The notes under the pieces: generated by a model
Database searches by the model: none
Told to the model about the DNA's origin: nothing
Seen by the model: only the letters and a program-made list of their open reading frames with translations
Part shown: positions 37,540 to 48,919 of the stretch, in pieces
Numbering within the stretch: position 1 is the stretch's first letter
How the letters are laid out: each line of letters starts with the position of its first letter
Position numbers and translations under genes: made by a program
Source of the DNA: Sphagnum compactum
Taxonomy: Eukaryota > Bryophyta > Sphagnopsida > Sphagnales
DNA: 64,000 bases
NCBI GenBank assembly: GCA_965153455.1
Contig: OZ234496.1
Span: 10,625,863-10,689,862 of the forward strand
Direction: 5' to 3'

Positions 37540-40120
37540 TTGATGTGTATAATTTTTGAAGTATTGTCAACAAACTACAATGTTCCAACCGAAGTCAACA
37601 CAAGAAGTAGGCAACAACATGCCAATTATGTGCTAAATGAAAAGGAGCTCTCAACATTCCAAAGTCGGTTTGCATCCTTAAAGGTACCATTCGAGTATCC
37701 ACCTCTTTGGCTAAGCATGTGTCAACCAGGAGGTGGGCTAGCATGAAAGCACATGATTGGCATGTGCTCATGCAAACCCTACACCCTTTATGCTTAAGGG
37801 GTCTCGTGCAAGAGAACACCCGAAAAACCATAATGTGGTTAAGTAGGGTGTTTCGATGGATATGTGCAAAAGTCATAAACCATAATGAAACTTTCAAGTT
37901 TAAGGAGGATGTTGCAATGACTATTTACATGTTGGAAATGGTGATGCCCCCATCTTTTTTTGATGTGATGACACATCTTGTGATTCATCTTGTTAAAGAG
38001 TTCGATTTGTGTGGTCCCGTCCACATTCGATGGATGTATTGCATCGAACGGATGAACAAAGTTTTAAAAGGTTATGTCCAGTGCATGAGGTAGCCTAAAG
38101 GATGCATGGTAGACAATTATGTTATGGAAAAATTAATGGGATATCTTACTAAGTATATGCAAGGCTTCATGCTAGTGAATTGTCAAGTGTGGGATGTCGA
38201 GGAGGAGGAGGAGGAGGGCGTTAGTGGAGAGGTGTTCAAGGAAGCAGGTAGATCAATTGACTTTGGCTAGGCTCTTCGGGACATTGACCATCATTATGTC
38301 TTCACTAACACAATTGGAATGGTTGTCTAGGTCAAGTGTTGGATCAACATTGGCTACAAGTTGTTTTGTAGTTGTCAATAAGAAATAATTAATATCAATA
38401 AAGTTGCATTGTAGTTATAGACATGAACTAGCATTAGGTTTTATCTCTAGAAATAGTAACTTGCAATTCAAATCGAGGATAATATAGAAACATAGTTGCA
38501 TGTGTTAGTGCAAACCCAATTGCAAGGAAGTGGCATAAGCGTGCATAATCTAAATTTTTTCTATAGTTTCAAATTTACATTTGATCATGTGGTTGGTCTT
38601 CAATAAAAACGAAGCAAAAAAAAGGAAGTGGATGAAAGGAGGGTGGAGGGAGAAGGTAGTTTCCCCAATCTTGTAGAATGGGTGTGAGGTGCCGTGAGGG
38701 AACATCAATATAACAGGATGCCCATGGAAGACCCGAATGTAGAGGCTCTATGTTGCCTTCCAAAGACAATCGCATTGAGGTACCAATGAATGAAGGCATA
38801 TGGCAATCACTTCCAAATGAATGATTGTAATATGGAGGGCATGGTTAGTTTTGATTAAAGGGTGGCATCAATTTTTGGCCAACAACAAGCCCACATGGGG
38901 GATGGTGATGCCATGGTAGAATATGTTGGTGTTATAAAAGACATATTCAAACTAGATAATGGACCATTTCAACTCCCATCATTCTCATGTGATGTGCATG
39001 GGTTAGGAACGGAAATGATGTTAGGGGGAATCCAACCTATAGACGGGGTGAGGTGGGGTTTCTGGTTTGTAATTTCCAGTATATGATGGCAAAGGATGAA
39101 GAACCATTTTTTTTCCTAGCCAAGTTCAACAAGTGTTCTTCATGGATGAAAAAAAAAAATCCTTCATGGAAGGTGGTGGTCCAAAAGGAACCTTGATCAT
39201 CCCACATCATGATGGATACTTGTGCTACTTTGAGTGGCATTGATGATGGTGTGCCATGGCTAAACACACCCATGACACACCCACCAATGCCACAAGATGC
39301 AACCCTTGTGGGCACTAAGGAGCTATCGGCAAAGGAATCGGCTATTACTAATTTCACCCTTGTTCATGTAGACTAGAAACATTATAGGTGTATAAGCTTG
39401 AAAACCTTAATGTACATCCAATATATATACTTTAATAAAATTTATGGAAAATTGTAATCAAGTTTGATGTTTGCCAATTTACACTTTATATGCATAGTGA
39501 ATAGGTAGTGCTTACTTAGTGGCCACATAATTTGGCCCAAATGTCACAACACAGTGGAAGTGTAATGGCCCTACAGTGGTACATATGAAACACCTAGTGG
39601 CACTATGATGACCAAGTAATGGCATAGTTAGTGGACACTAGTGGTAAAATAATGGCCAGTTAATAAACAACATCTTGCACCGATAGGCTTCATAGTCAAA
39701 AACCAGTTGCAAGCCTCATACCTAATGGACGGTGGGGATTTGGACACATGGCATGATCACATGTATTAATGTCGTATGTTAATTGCATAGTAATTGCTCA
39801 CTATATAACTGAATTCCAACAATCCTACATTAGTTGCAGTATGTAACTATAATGCAACTCCTCAAAAAGTCAAACGAAGTTGATTACATCCATATATACG
39901 GTGCATAAAAATAACCATATAAAACACCCATTTACAATTACATTGCAACTACTTAATAACTATCCTATTTGTTAATGTGGAAATTTATTTATTAATTCAC
40001 CGTTTGTAAGGCATAATTGTAAAAGAGTTGCACTATCAAGATATTAGTTGCAAAATAAAGTGGTTTTTGAGCTCTAGTTGTAAGGTAATGTGGTCTTCAC
40101 GGACATAATTTTTCATAGTG
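37540..40120 (+). mobile_element. CACTA (En/Spm) transposon relic with TNP2 parts and right terminus
   Basis: Plus-strand text at 37565-38093 matches the DUF4218 region of TNP2 transposases: ELSTFQSRFASLKVP, MKAHDWHVLMQTLHP, PPSFFDVMTHLVIHLVKEF and GPVHIRWMYCIERM. After a stop it continues to about 38360 with MVDNYVMEKLMGYL. A second conserved part at 38910-39230 fits DUF4216: GVIKDIFKLDNGPFQLPSF, then, after frame changes, NPSWKVVVQKEP. Many AGTGG motifs at 39490-39660 look like subterminal repeats. The strand-reversed end at 40120 reads CACTATGAAAAATTATG, a CACTA-type terminus. Stops and frameshifts show it is dead. The left terminus and the catalytic transposase_21 region were not found. 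Confidence 0.78.
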
Positions 40121-41640
40121 TATATCATCGAATCCAAAATTCCCATTCAATCAACAATGGATCAAATGATCCCAAGTTGGTCTTAGACAAACAATGCAAT
40201 ATTCAAGGCACAATATATCATTCATTGATTAATATCCAATTTATCAACAAAAACCAAAATCAGATAAATCAATATTGAACTACTTAACATAAACCAAATT
40301 AGACAATCTGCATTAAACATACATAAACACAAACTAGAGAATTAACAATCACTATTGAACACAAATCAACAAAAATTAGAATTAAATGTATAATCAATAG
40401 TGGATAGAGGTTAACAAAAACTAGAACCAAATTTGAAAATCATGAAAAAAATTGACACTCGATATTGATAGAGATCAACGAAAACTAAAATTAGATAGTC
40501 ATTATTGGATAGATATTAATAGAAACCAAAATCAAACTAATGATAGAAATCGTAATAAAATTGGTTTAGACTTTAAAACTACTGACTTACAACCCTAAAA
40601 TTACAATGTTGAATCACATGGAGAGGAAAAAAGTTACTCAAAATGAATTTCAAGACTTATATGAAATTGATCAACAAAAAATAAATGAAACAATCATTAT
40701 TAATTAGATATAAATAAATAGAAATAGAAACCAGAATTAAGGTTTTCAATATCATACATAGATCAGTAGAAAACATAATCAAAGTGGCCATGGTTTAAAC
40801 TTCAAGACCATTGATATTGACCCTAAACGCTAATGTTACAAGGTTAAATCACAGGGAAAGGAAAAAATTGCAGTCGATGAATTTCAAAAACTAGTATCAA
40901 ACCAATATTATGTTTCAGGTTTATTATCGAGTTATAACCTATCTCAACATATTAAGGGCCTGAAGATCATGAAATTCAACACTCTTTAGTGAAAGATTAG
41001 ATGTCTTAAGCTGGTTCTAAAAAATAAAACAACAAGCTTATCTGTAATCAAGTTGTAATTTGTCATTGAATTTAAGTACTTATATAACATTTTGAATACT
41101 ATGAACAAAGCTTAGATCACATGGTGAATCAAGAATTGTAATTAAACACATTTCAATTGAAACATACTCCAAGAATGTACAAATGGATCAAGAATGACAT
41201 TAACATTAATTAACCAATTGCATACATCGAAGACAAATAATTAGCAAAGACCCCAATTAGGGTGGTCTATTTCAAGAAATCTAATAACTTATTGCAACCC
41301 TTCAGTTTACAATGTTGAATCATATGGAAAGGGAACCAATGAATTTTTAAAACCAATATTAGATTGATCAACAGAAACCAAAATCATGGTGGGTTTAAAT
41401 TTCAAGAACTTGAATGATAGTACTTGCAACCCTAAATTTCTAGACACGCTTTTTTTAATAGTAAACGACAAGACTACAACAAGGACTAGATCCATTCTAT
41501 AGTAGATCAAACAAAAATCAACCAACCACATATCCAAGATAAGTGAACAACAGAAAAACACTACAACAACACTAAGATAAAATGCACATGCATAAAATTA
41601 AATGAAATAAATGGGAAAATGTACTTGTGGTTCTTCTAGA
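40121..41640. repeat. Degenerate repeat field, about 235-bp periodicity
   Basis: The block CCCTAAAATTACAATGTTGAAT with TCACATGGAGAGG at about 40592 recurs near 40820 and 41295, i.e. shifts of about 230 and 475 bases. Between them, AGATATCAACAAAAACYA-like phrases recur every 50-60 bases. Copies are heavily mutated. No gene was seen. Confidence 0.5.
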
Positions 41641-43960
41641 AAGTGAATAGCATGTTCTTCCCATCTTGTCTTATTGATGTGGTGCCTCACCACATCTTTT
41701 TTGTTGGGACTAACCCTGGTTTCATTGGTCCAAAACTCCACCACTGAATCAACCACATCTTTTGAGAACACATTTCTCCTCTTCAGCCAATCTGCACTTG
41801 CCCAATCTGCACTTGCCCACTACCTGCTAGAGCCAACTTCCTCCCATTGTACTTTCCTATTTTTTCCTTTACTCAAAATTCTCGGGTTCACTCCAATATG
41901 TTGGCCAACAACAGTTAGATTTTGGGTAGAATTTGATACAACCATGCTTGAGACAACATTCCTAACCCTCATCTCATCAACGTTATGATAACCCTTGATA
42001 CCTAGCCAACCTCCTCACATTGTCAACTATTTCAAAAGCAGTTTCATAATGCTTTCAATTCATTATCAGATTAAGCACCGCTTGTTTCAAAACGTGCTCT
42101 TTTAGAAGCTTTTTTATGGTTAATCGTTGATGGTCAAGGCCCCTTATACTTGTAATCTTATGCAAGAAGGGTGCAATTTGTTTTGCAAGCCTAAAGGTCA
42201 ACTTCTCTATGTCACCAATATAAGCAGGGTTACCATCTGCTAGCAATTGTGGACACTAAGCAAGTTTTTTTCCTCCTAGTTGCCCTAAATTTACGTTGCA
42301 TGTCCCTTGCCAATAACCTTTGCACTGTTTGTGCCTCTAAAGCCTTCCTTGTACCCTCTCCATTTCTTTGTCGCATTTTCTTGTTTCCCATCAAAAGCAA
42401 CAGACTATGAAATAAATATACATATTAGAATTACCTTTGATCATGCCCTTGCATTTGGCGAAACACTTGCGTTCACCCAAATACTAAAAATCAATAAATC
42501 ACCAAGCTTGCACCTTTATGCAAACTCCAAAATTATTTTTGTTGGTTTCTTGTTTCATGACCTAAAACCCTAAAAAGGTAAAACATCACTCATGACAGCA
42601 CAAATAGTTGTAGCACTGAAATTTGTGTAGGAAACATCATACAATAGACATTGTTGTAGCTTGAGAAATCCCAAGCCCACATAGTCCAGAAACTTACCTA
42701 ATCGAGTTTGGACATCTCTTGCTCATCCAACACAACCAACAACCACCAACCTCCAATGTGCACACAAGTCTTTAATACCCACTCCACTTCTGGCACACAC
42801 AATCAAAAGTTCTTGAATTTACAGTCATAGAATTTCGGCTTAACAAGGATGAAGTTCACACTCCATGGATGCATTGTTGTAGGGACTTTGAATACAATTA
42901 GGTCACCAATTCTTGGCGATAAATGCAGTATGAAGGTAGAGGCATTAAATCAAAACACAAGTCTCGACACTGTAATTATATGCGAAGATCTAATAGTTTT
43001 TGATATCAACAAACTCCCAAAATCCCTCACATATCGAAGATTTTCATTAGTGTTATCTGAGACAACCTATGTTCATTAGGGTTTAATTTTACTAGCAAGT
43101 TAAAAGGATTTTGAAAATATTTGCACTTAAAGAGTTAGTAGAGGCTTGTTGACAACAAATGTTTGAAAAATGAAAAGGTTGTAGATAATGTAGAAATAAA
43201 ACATGAAGCTCAACAACATGTGCAACGGGAAGCTCAAGTAGATTGTCCTTGGATTTGCATAATGCATACATGGGATAATAGTCACATCCATCATATTTTG
43301 ATCAATAGTCCCGTATTAAAGCCATTTTTATTTGTGAAAAAAACTCACTGTAAATTTTTGAGCATTAGATATGTTAAGACCTAAGATCAATGACTCTAAT
43401 CATATAATAATAGGCTACACATTACCCAATGTAAAGGATTGTATGCTTGACTTTTAGTAAGAAAATTCTTAAGCTCGCCAAAATTAATTTTTTGCTTTTA
43501 TTTAACAAAGTGAAATAATTTCAAGCGATTTTGATTTTGGGCCTTTGCTTCAATGCTACCAAGTTTTCTACACCCATCAAAACCGTAAACTGACAAAACT
43601 TAATAGTCCTTAACTCTATGGCTAATATTCCTTTAAAAAATCCTTAAAATTTTATCATGTTTATGGAAAAGTTTAGTGCACATAGTCTTCTATTGGATAC
43701 CATTGATAAACAAAGCCTATTTACATTGTTTGAATCTAAAACATCAAAAAAATTAATTGGTTTTCATAGTCTTTTCAAGTCCTTAAAATCATTTTTGGTC
43801 TTGTTATAATCTTGAACTTTTTTCCTTTCAAGACTTCAATGGACAACATTATTTAATCAGATATTTTATTACCCAATATCATTCATTAAGTTTGAATGTA
43901 TTCTTGAAGACATATGCCTGAAACGGTGAAAATATTAAAAATATTAAGTCTTGATCTTAC
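41641..43960. other. Unassigned DNA with weak coding traces
   Basis: On the minus strand near 42246-42055 a 63-codon frame (with LTFRLAKQIAPFLHKIT) and neighbouring broken text down to 41640 have protein-like composition, perhaps another transposon relic. I cannot name it. The rest shows nothing. Confidence 0.35.
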
Positions 43961-43967
43961 ATGGAAA

Positions 43968-45000
43968 TTACATAAGTATAGGAATTTTCCATGTGTGATA
44001 ATCCTTTGATGTGAACTTAATCTTGAAAATGACCTTTTGCCTTTGCTCCCTCATCTGTCTCTTATATGGAAAGAACATTTGTGGTACCTTGGCACTCTGC
44101 CTACTTGCATGTACCAATGTTGGCACTATAGATGGTGGCACTCTCCTTCTCATCATCTTCTAGCCCTTGCTTATGTGCCCCCTTGTTCTTTCTTAATCCT
44201 TGATCCTAAGGCTCCACCTTTTTCAACTTTATTTTTCCTCTTGGGAGCATTCCTTGGAATATCTATTGCAATTTTTTTTATGTTCTCTAATGTTGCCTAC
44301 ATCTCCTTTCTGGTTCTTTTGACTCTGGTCTGTGGTTTCTATGGATTCTCCTTTTGGTGAACAAACAAATACTTAAAAATATTTTCCAAGATTAAGGCTA
44401 ATTAACATGTGTCATTCTTGTCCCCCTTATTCTCCTTGACATATTTGTACCATTGATCCAGCTCATTACACAAACTATTGTACATAATTTGCGCCTAATT
44501 TGCCTTCTTCCATGAATAAATCATGATTGCAAGGTATCTCACTGAATATGGCAAACACAAATTCTTTGCATTCCACTAATTTCTTGCAGAATTTGTGGGT
44601 GTGATACTACAACTTTATAAGGCCTATAATGCTACCGTCTTATTGACTTGCCCTTTCAGGTCTTTTACATACCCTTTTGCACAAACTCCAAAGACATTTA
44701 CAATCAATTGCTTGTTAATCACATACACCTTATTTTGATAGCCAAAATAGATATTTATGCCTTTGATGACAAAGGTGTTCAAGAATTTCAACATTATATA
44801 TGGAATTAGTGCTTCCAACATCATAAAAAATAGAATGCCAAGCCTTACCTTATCAACCCATTCTTCCTCTTCACTAGTGTCTTTCCAGTTTTCTAACCTT
44901 TCAACATGTTTATCGTAATTCTGCTTCGTTTGTATCCACATGAATCTATTAAGATCCGAAATGCAAATACCTTTGTCTAGTAGTGTTGCTTCATCCATTT
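43968..45000 (-). pseudogene. Unidentified retroelement-like coding region
   Basis: An open 124-codon stretch at 44998-44624 begins MDEATLLDKGICISDLNRF and contains EEEEWVDKVRLGILFFMMLE, then YIMLKFLNTFVIKG. Broken text continues to about 44420 (LGLPYSVRYLAI-like), then a basic patch and a last frame at 44156-43968. The length, composition and position among transposons suggest a gag-like protein of a retroelement. I do not recognise a named domain. It follows the gypsy reverse transcriptase on the same strand, but it is not the usual RNase H or integrase, so the two are probably different elements. Confidence 0.45.
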
Positions 45001-45419
45001 TGGTTGCTCGCCTCCTTGTCTCCTCGCCTTTATAACCCCTGGTGTAATCATGTTGATCTCCATCCCATTCTGTTACAATTTTTTCGGTGGCTGCATTTTC
45101 GCCTCAAATAATTTTCCCTCTTTTGCGTCCTTCTATGTTATTGCATGTCCTTCCACAAATTATTGTTCCACACCTTCGTTCAATTCATGAATGCACATTG
45201 GATCCACGGATGTTGCTCCTGGGCTTCTTTGCTCGTTTGAACTCCAACATCTTTTCCATCTTTGCAAAAACTCCATTGTAGATGTTTTTGATTTGTATAT
45301 ATCTTGAATTATAGAATACATGAACTGCATTTTCTCATGGTACTACTGTCCTTCCTCACATTTTGAAGATGACGGTGAATGTGACAGCAACTTCACTCCT
45401 AACGGTTGACTGTCCAAAT

Positions 45420-46200
45420 ATTCTCTAAATGTTTTAGTAACACTTTTTTGATATGTTGGAGGTCCATTATAAACTCCAAATGGCATCACCTTCCATATGA
45501 AAACTCCCCATTTTATAACAAATGCAGTCTTGTATCTATCCTCTGAAGTTATAAAAATTTGATGATATTTTGAATACCCATTTTAAAAGGAATATGCTTC
45601 ATACCCTGCTATTATGTTCAGAACTTCATTTGTAAAAGGTAATGGGTACGGATCCTTCTTTGTGGCTACATTTAGTTTTCTGAAATATATATAGATTCTC
45701 AATTTGCCATTCTTCTTGGGTACTACTACTATGGGTGACAACCATGTAGCCTCCTCTACAAATTGAATGAATCTAGTTGTTAACGATTTATCAATATTTT
45801 ATTTAACTATTGTAGCATAGTTTAGAATTAATTTGTACCTTGCCTAATGTGTTGATGGTACAATAGTATCCAATTCAATTATGTGTTGTGCTAGCTTTGG
45901 TGGAATCCCTTTCAAATCTTTATATGTCCATGTAGAAACATCTTTGAACTCCTTCAACAATTGTTCCACTTCTAACACTTTGCATGTTTCCAATTGTGCA
46001 TTGATCTTTACCATTTATGGTTCTACATTAGTTCTCAGGTTGAATTTCATCAAATGTTGGTCTTTAGTTAACATCCATCTAGTTATCTACAATTCATGTG
46101 CTTTGATTTTTGTTGGAGTTTTGTCCATTGCAACATTCCCTGGTTGATGACTATAATACGTCTCTAGATACACCTTATCCTCTTAAGCTATATTTGATTC
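45420..46200 (-). pseudogene. Ty3/gypsy reverse transcriptase relic
   Basis: Minus-strand text in one main frame with a few stops gives the hallmark order of a gypsy reverse transcriptase: a lead-in EFKDVSTWTYKDLKGIPPKL, then FVEEATWLSPIVVVPKKNGK, then KKDPYPLPFTNEVLN, then YHQIFITSEDRYKTAF and MPFGVYNGPPTYQK with FREYLD at the end. The usual palm and thumb parts, including the YxDD box, are missing after 45420, so the element was truncated or interrupted there. No LTRs were seen. Confidence 0.85.
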
Positions 46201-46369
46201 ATATTTGTTGCCAATTCTTTTTTTCTATGTTCTGTATCCCAAATTTTAGCTCTAAATTACTAGTTTTCACATTAGTATCCATGATTTCCACATATGTAAT
46301 TTTCATAGTTTGAATAGTTTCAAGTAAACTGATTGTTCCTATTGAGAACAAAGATGTCATGCTAACTTT

Positions 46370-47130
46370 AGGTTTAAGGTTTAAGGTCTGATTTTTGTCC
46401 ATAAATTTTTGATTTTTCATTTAGGGTTTAGGGTTTGTGCCTTGTTTTTATGTTTTAGGGTTAGGGTTTTCATGTTTGAATTCTATGGTTTAAGGTCTAA
46501 TTTTTATTGTTTATGGTTAAAGTTTAGGTTTTAAGCCTTGAGATTAGCGTTTAAGGTCTAACTTTTGTCCATAAGGGTAGGTTATAGGATTTAAACTTTA
46601 GGGTTAAGGTTTAGGTTTAAGTCTTTAGGGTTAGGGTTTTTTGGTCTAAAATTTAGGGTTTAGGGTCTGATTTTTTGTGTTTAGGATTAGGGTTTAGGTT
46701 TTAGGGTTAGGGGTTAGGTTTCATGTCTGATTTTTTTGGCTTAGGGTTAAGGTTTAGGTTTTAGTATTTAAGGTTAGGGTTTTCATGGCTGAAATTTAAG
46801 GTTTAAGGTCTACTTTTTGTGTTTAAGATTAGGGTTTAGGGGTTGGGTTTTAGGTCTGATTTTTTTGGCTTAGGGTTAAGGTTTAGGTTTTAATCTTTAA
46901 GGTTAGGGTTTTCAGCATGAAATTTAGGGTTTAAGGTTTGATTTTGTGTGTTTAGGATTAGGGTTTAGGGGTTGGGTTTTAGGTCTGATTTTTTTGGCTT
47001 AGGGTTAAGGTTTAGATTTTAGTTTTTAAGGTCAGGGTTTCAGGGTTGAAATTTAGGGTCTAAGGTCTTTTTTGTGTATAAGATTAAGGTTAAAGTTTAG
47101 GTTTTAATCTTTAAGGTTAGGGTTTTGAAA
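46370..47130 (+). repeat. Telomere-like array with a 129-bp higher-order unit
   Basis: Degenerate TTTAGGG, TTAGGGT and TTTAAGG heptamers fill about 760 bp. In the right half they are organised into a longer unit marked by TTTTTTGGCTTAGGGTTAAG, whose GGC is at 46738, 46867 and 46996, i.e. exactly 129 bases apart each time. The unit also carries GGTTGGGTTTTAGGTCTGAT and GTGTTTAGGATTAGGG. The left half shows the same phrases with more decay. Confidence 0.88.
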
Positions 47131-47139
47131 TTTGATAGG

Positions 47140-47960
47140 TTTTATTACATCATCATAGGTGAGGTTTTGGTTGTATAAGGCAGGCCTTCCAAGTTGACAC
47201 TTGAACAATGCTTCCTCAACTTCATTCTGTACATGAAGCATGACAACGTCACCATGTATGATGCCTTTAAATGTGGAATTGGTCAAATTTGCATTATGTG
47301 ATGATGCATTGTTCATTACATCATGCATCAACCATGCACTTTTAGATGAGATCTGATGGCCTGCACCTGAAGAAAGAGTTAGGTTAGGGACGCATTTGCC
47401 AAAATTGCTAAGGTGTATTAGGTTCATTGATGGGACATTGATCGAGATTCGTAAGCCTTGGCAAAACAAAGCACATCATACATGGTTTAATGGGCGGAAA
47501 AAAATTTATGCAATAAATAACACGGTCATCTTGGACCATTAGGGCTTTTTCATTTACATAGATGGTGTCTACCTAGGCTCCTTTCATGATGTGCGTATTT
47601 TACGACACTCGAGTGTTTACAAGGATTGGTGTACTTCACCCATAGAGATGAGTACTTTGAGTATCTATTGGGAGATTTAGGTTATATGGGTGAAGAGATG
47701 TTCATTATGCATATGATAGGGCGACAAGAGTTGCCACCAAATGCTGATCATGATGTTGTGTGAATTTACAACAAAATGCATGCAAGGTTTAAAGTGCAAA
47801 TAGAGTGGGGCATAGGTGGGTTGAAGAGAAAGTGGAGGTGCCTCATGAAGAGGTTTGATTCAACAAAACCAAAGTATTCACATTTGTTTCGAATTGCAAT
47901 TCTCCTAACTAATTCCTACACAAGAGATGCATGGACCTCAACTACGAGATCATAAGTGAT
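47140..47960 (+). pseudogene. PIF/Harbinger-type DDE transposase relic
   Basis: Plus-strand text, split over frames by several indels, gives RFIDGTLIEIRKPWQ (47417), then HHTWFNGRKKIYAINN, then GVYLGSFHDVRILRHSSVYK, then EYLLGDLGYMGEEMF, and lastly IEWGIGGLKRKWRCLMKRF with YSHLFRIAILLTN. The acidic triad positions (IDG, HDV and EWG) are recognisable, as in DDE_4-type transposases. An in-frame stop near 47539 and another near 47761 plus frame changes make it inactive. The N-terminal part upstream of 47390 is poorly readable. Confidence 0.8.
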
Positions 47961-48203
47961 CAAAATGTTAACCCAATTGCACATGGTTGGGTTGGGGATT
48001 TTTAGCTACATGTCCAAAAATAATATAATCCCTATTCTAAACTCTTCCTTTGTGATGACACCTAGGTCTTTAATTGGTTTCAAGTTATTAATTTTCACCT
48101 TATTCAATCTATGATTGTTGATTTCAACTTTGCCAACTAGGAAGGCATTTCAAATCTCAAAGGTTGTGGAGAAGCGAGCTACAATTGCCGCCGTGCTCTT
48201 GGA

Positions 48204-48689
48204 CTATATTTGTAGCATTTTTGCCTTGGTCATCAACTTGTCATTATCACTTGTAGTTGGCCTAGAATCCAATGAAGCATTAGGGTTAAACATAGGAGGT
48301 ATTGGTTCAACAAAACTAAATGATGGGGTTGAAGGAGTAAATCCAAGTGACCCATCTAACAAACTTTGACATCTTTTCAAAACATTTTTGGTTGCATGTC
48401 CATTTGTGGCCTTTAAACACTTTAACACCTCATCACATTGCAATGTAATTCTTTCCGACCCCTCTTCATTGCTAGTTCCTATTTTTAACTCCTTTAAAAT
48501 GCCATGAAGGTTATCCTTCAAAGTTTTTTCTACAAAAATTGAATCTATGTGATGCAATTGATAATCTATGTAAATTTGTTTCCACATTACAACAAGGATG
48601 AATTGACTCACCTGCTTTTTACCCCTATTGTAACTTGCAAAATGTTTGTAATAGGAAGCTACCATGGTGCTAAGGTGAGGAAACTCCAC
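48204..48689 (-). pseudogene. Possible accessory ORF or domesticated fragment beside the Harbinger relic
   Basis: This 161-codon frame is open throughout. It includes FILVVMWKQIYIDYQLHHID, then KTLKDNLHGILKELK, then DEVLKCLKATNGHATKN, then a Pro/Ser-rich segment with FSFVEPIPPMFNP. The first half looks helical and the last half disordered. PIF/Harbinger elements normally carry a second, Myb-like ORF in addition to the transposase. A link is suggested by proximity only, and I see no clear Myb tryptophan spacing. The first residue corresponds to a non-obvious start, so it may be the 3' part of a longer coding region that extends upstream into the repeats. Confidence 0.4.
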
Positions 48690-48919
48690 AATCTATCTAG
48701 GAATGTTTTCTCTCTGACGAACCTTAGCTTTGTGTAATGCAACAAATTTGGATTGTTGTGTTTCTTGGAGGTTCGATTTAGTTTCTATGTTTACCCAAAG
48801 GTCTACCATCCTTGGAAACACACACATAACATAATTGGACCATTACACTCATACCAAAATATGCTAGAAATTAGGTGTTTAGATATAGTTGGAGTAGATA
48901 ATTTATTAGTCAAGGAATT

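Noticed and set aside
47104-47469. 121-codon minus-strand ORF
   Set aside because: It overlaps the PIF/Harbinger relic in antisense, and the plus-strand text is clearly the transposase.
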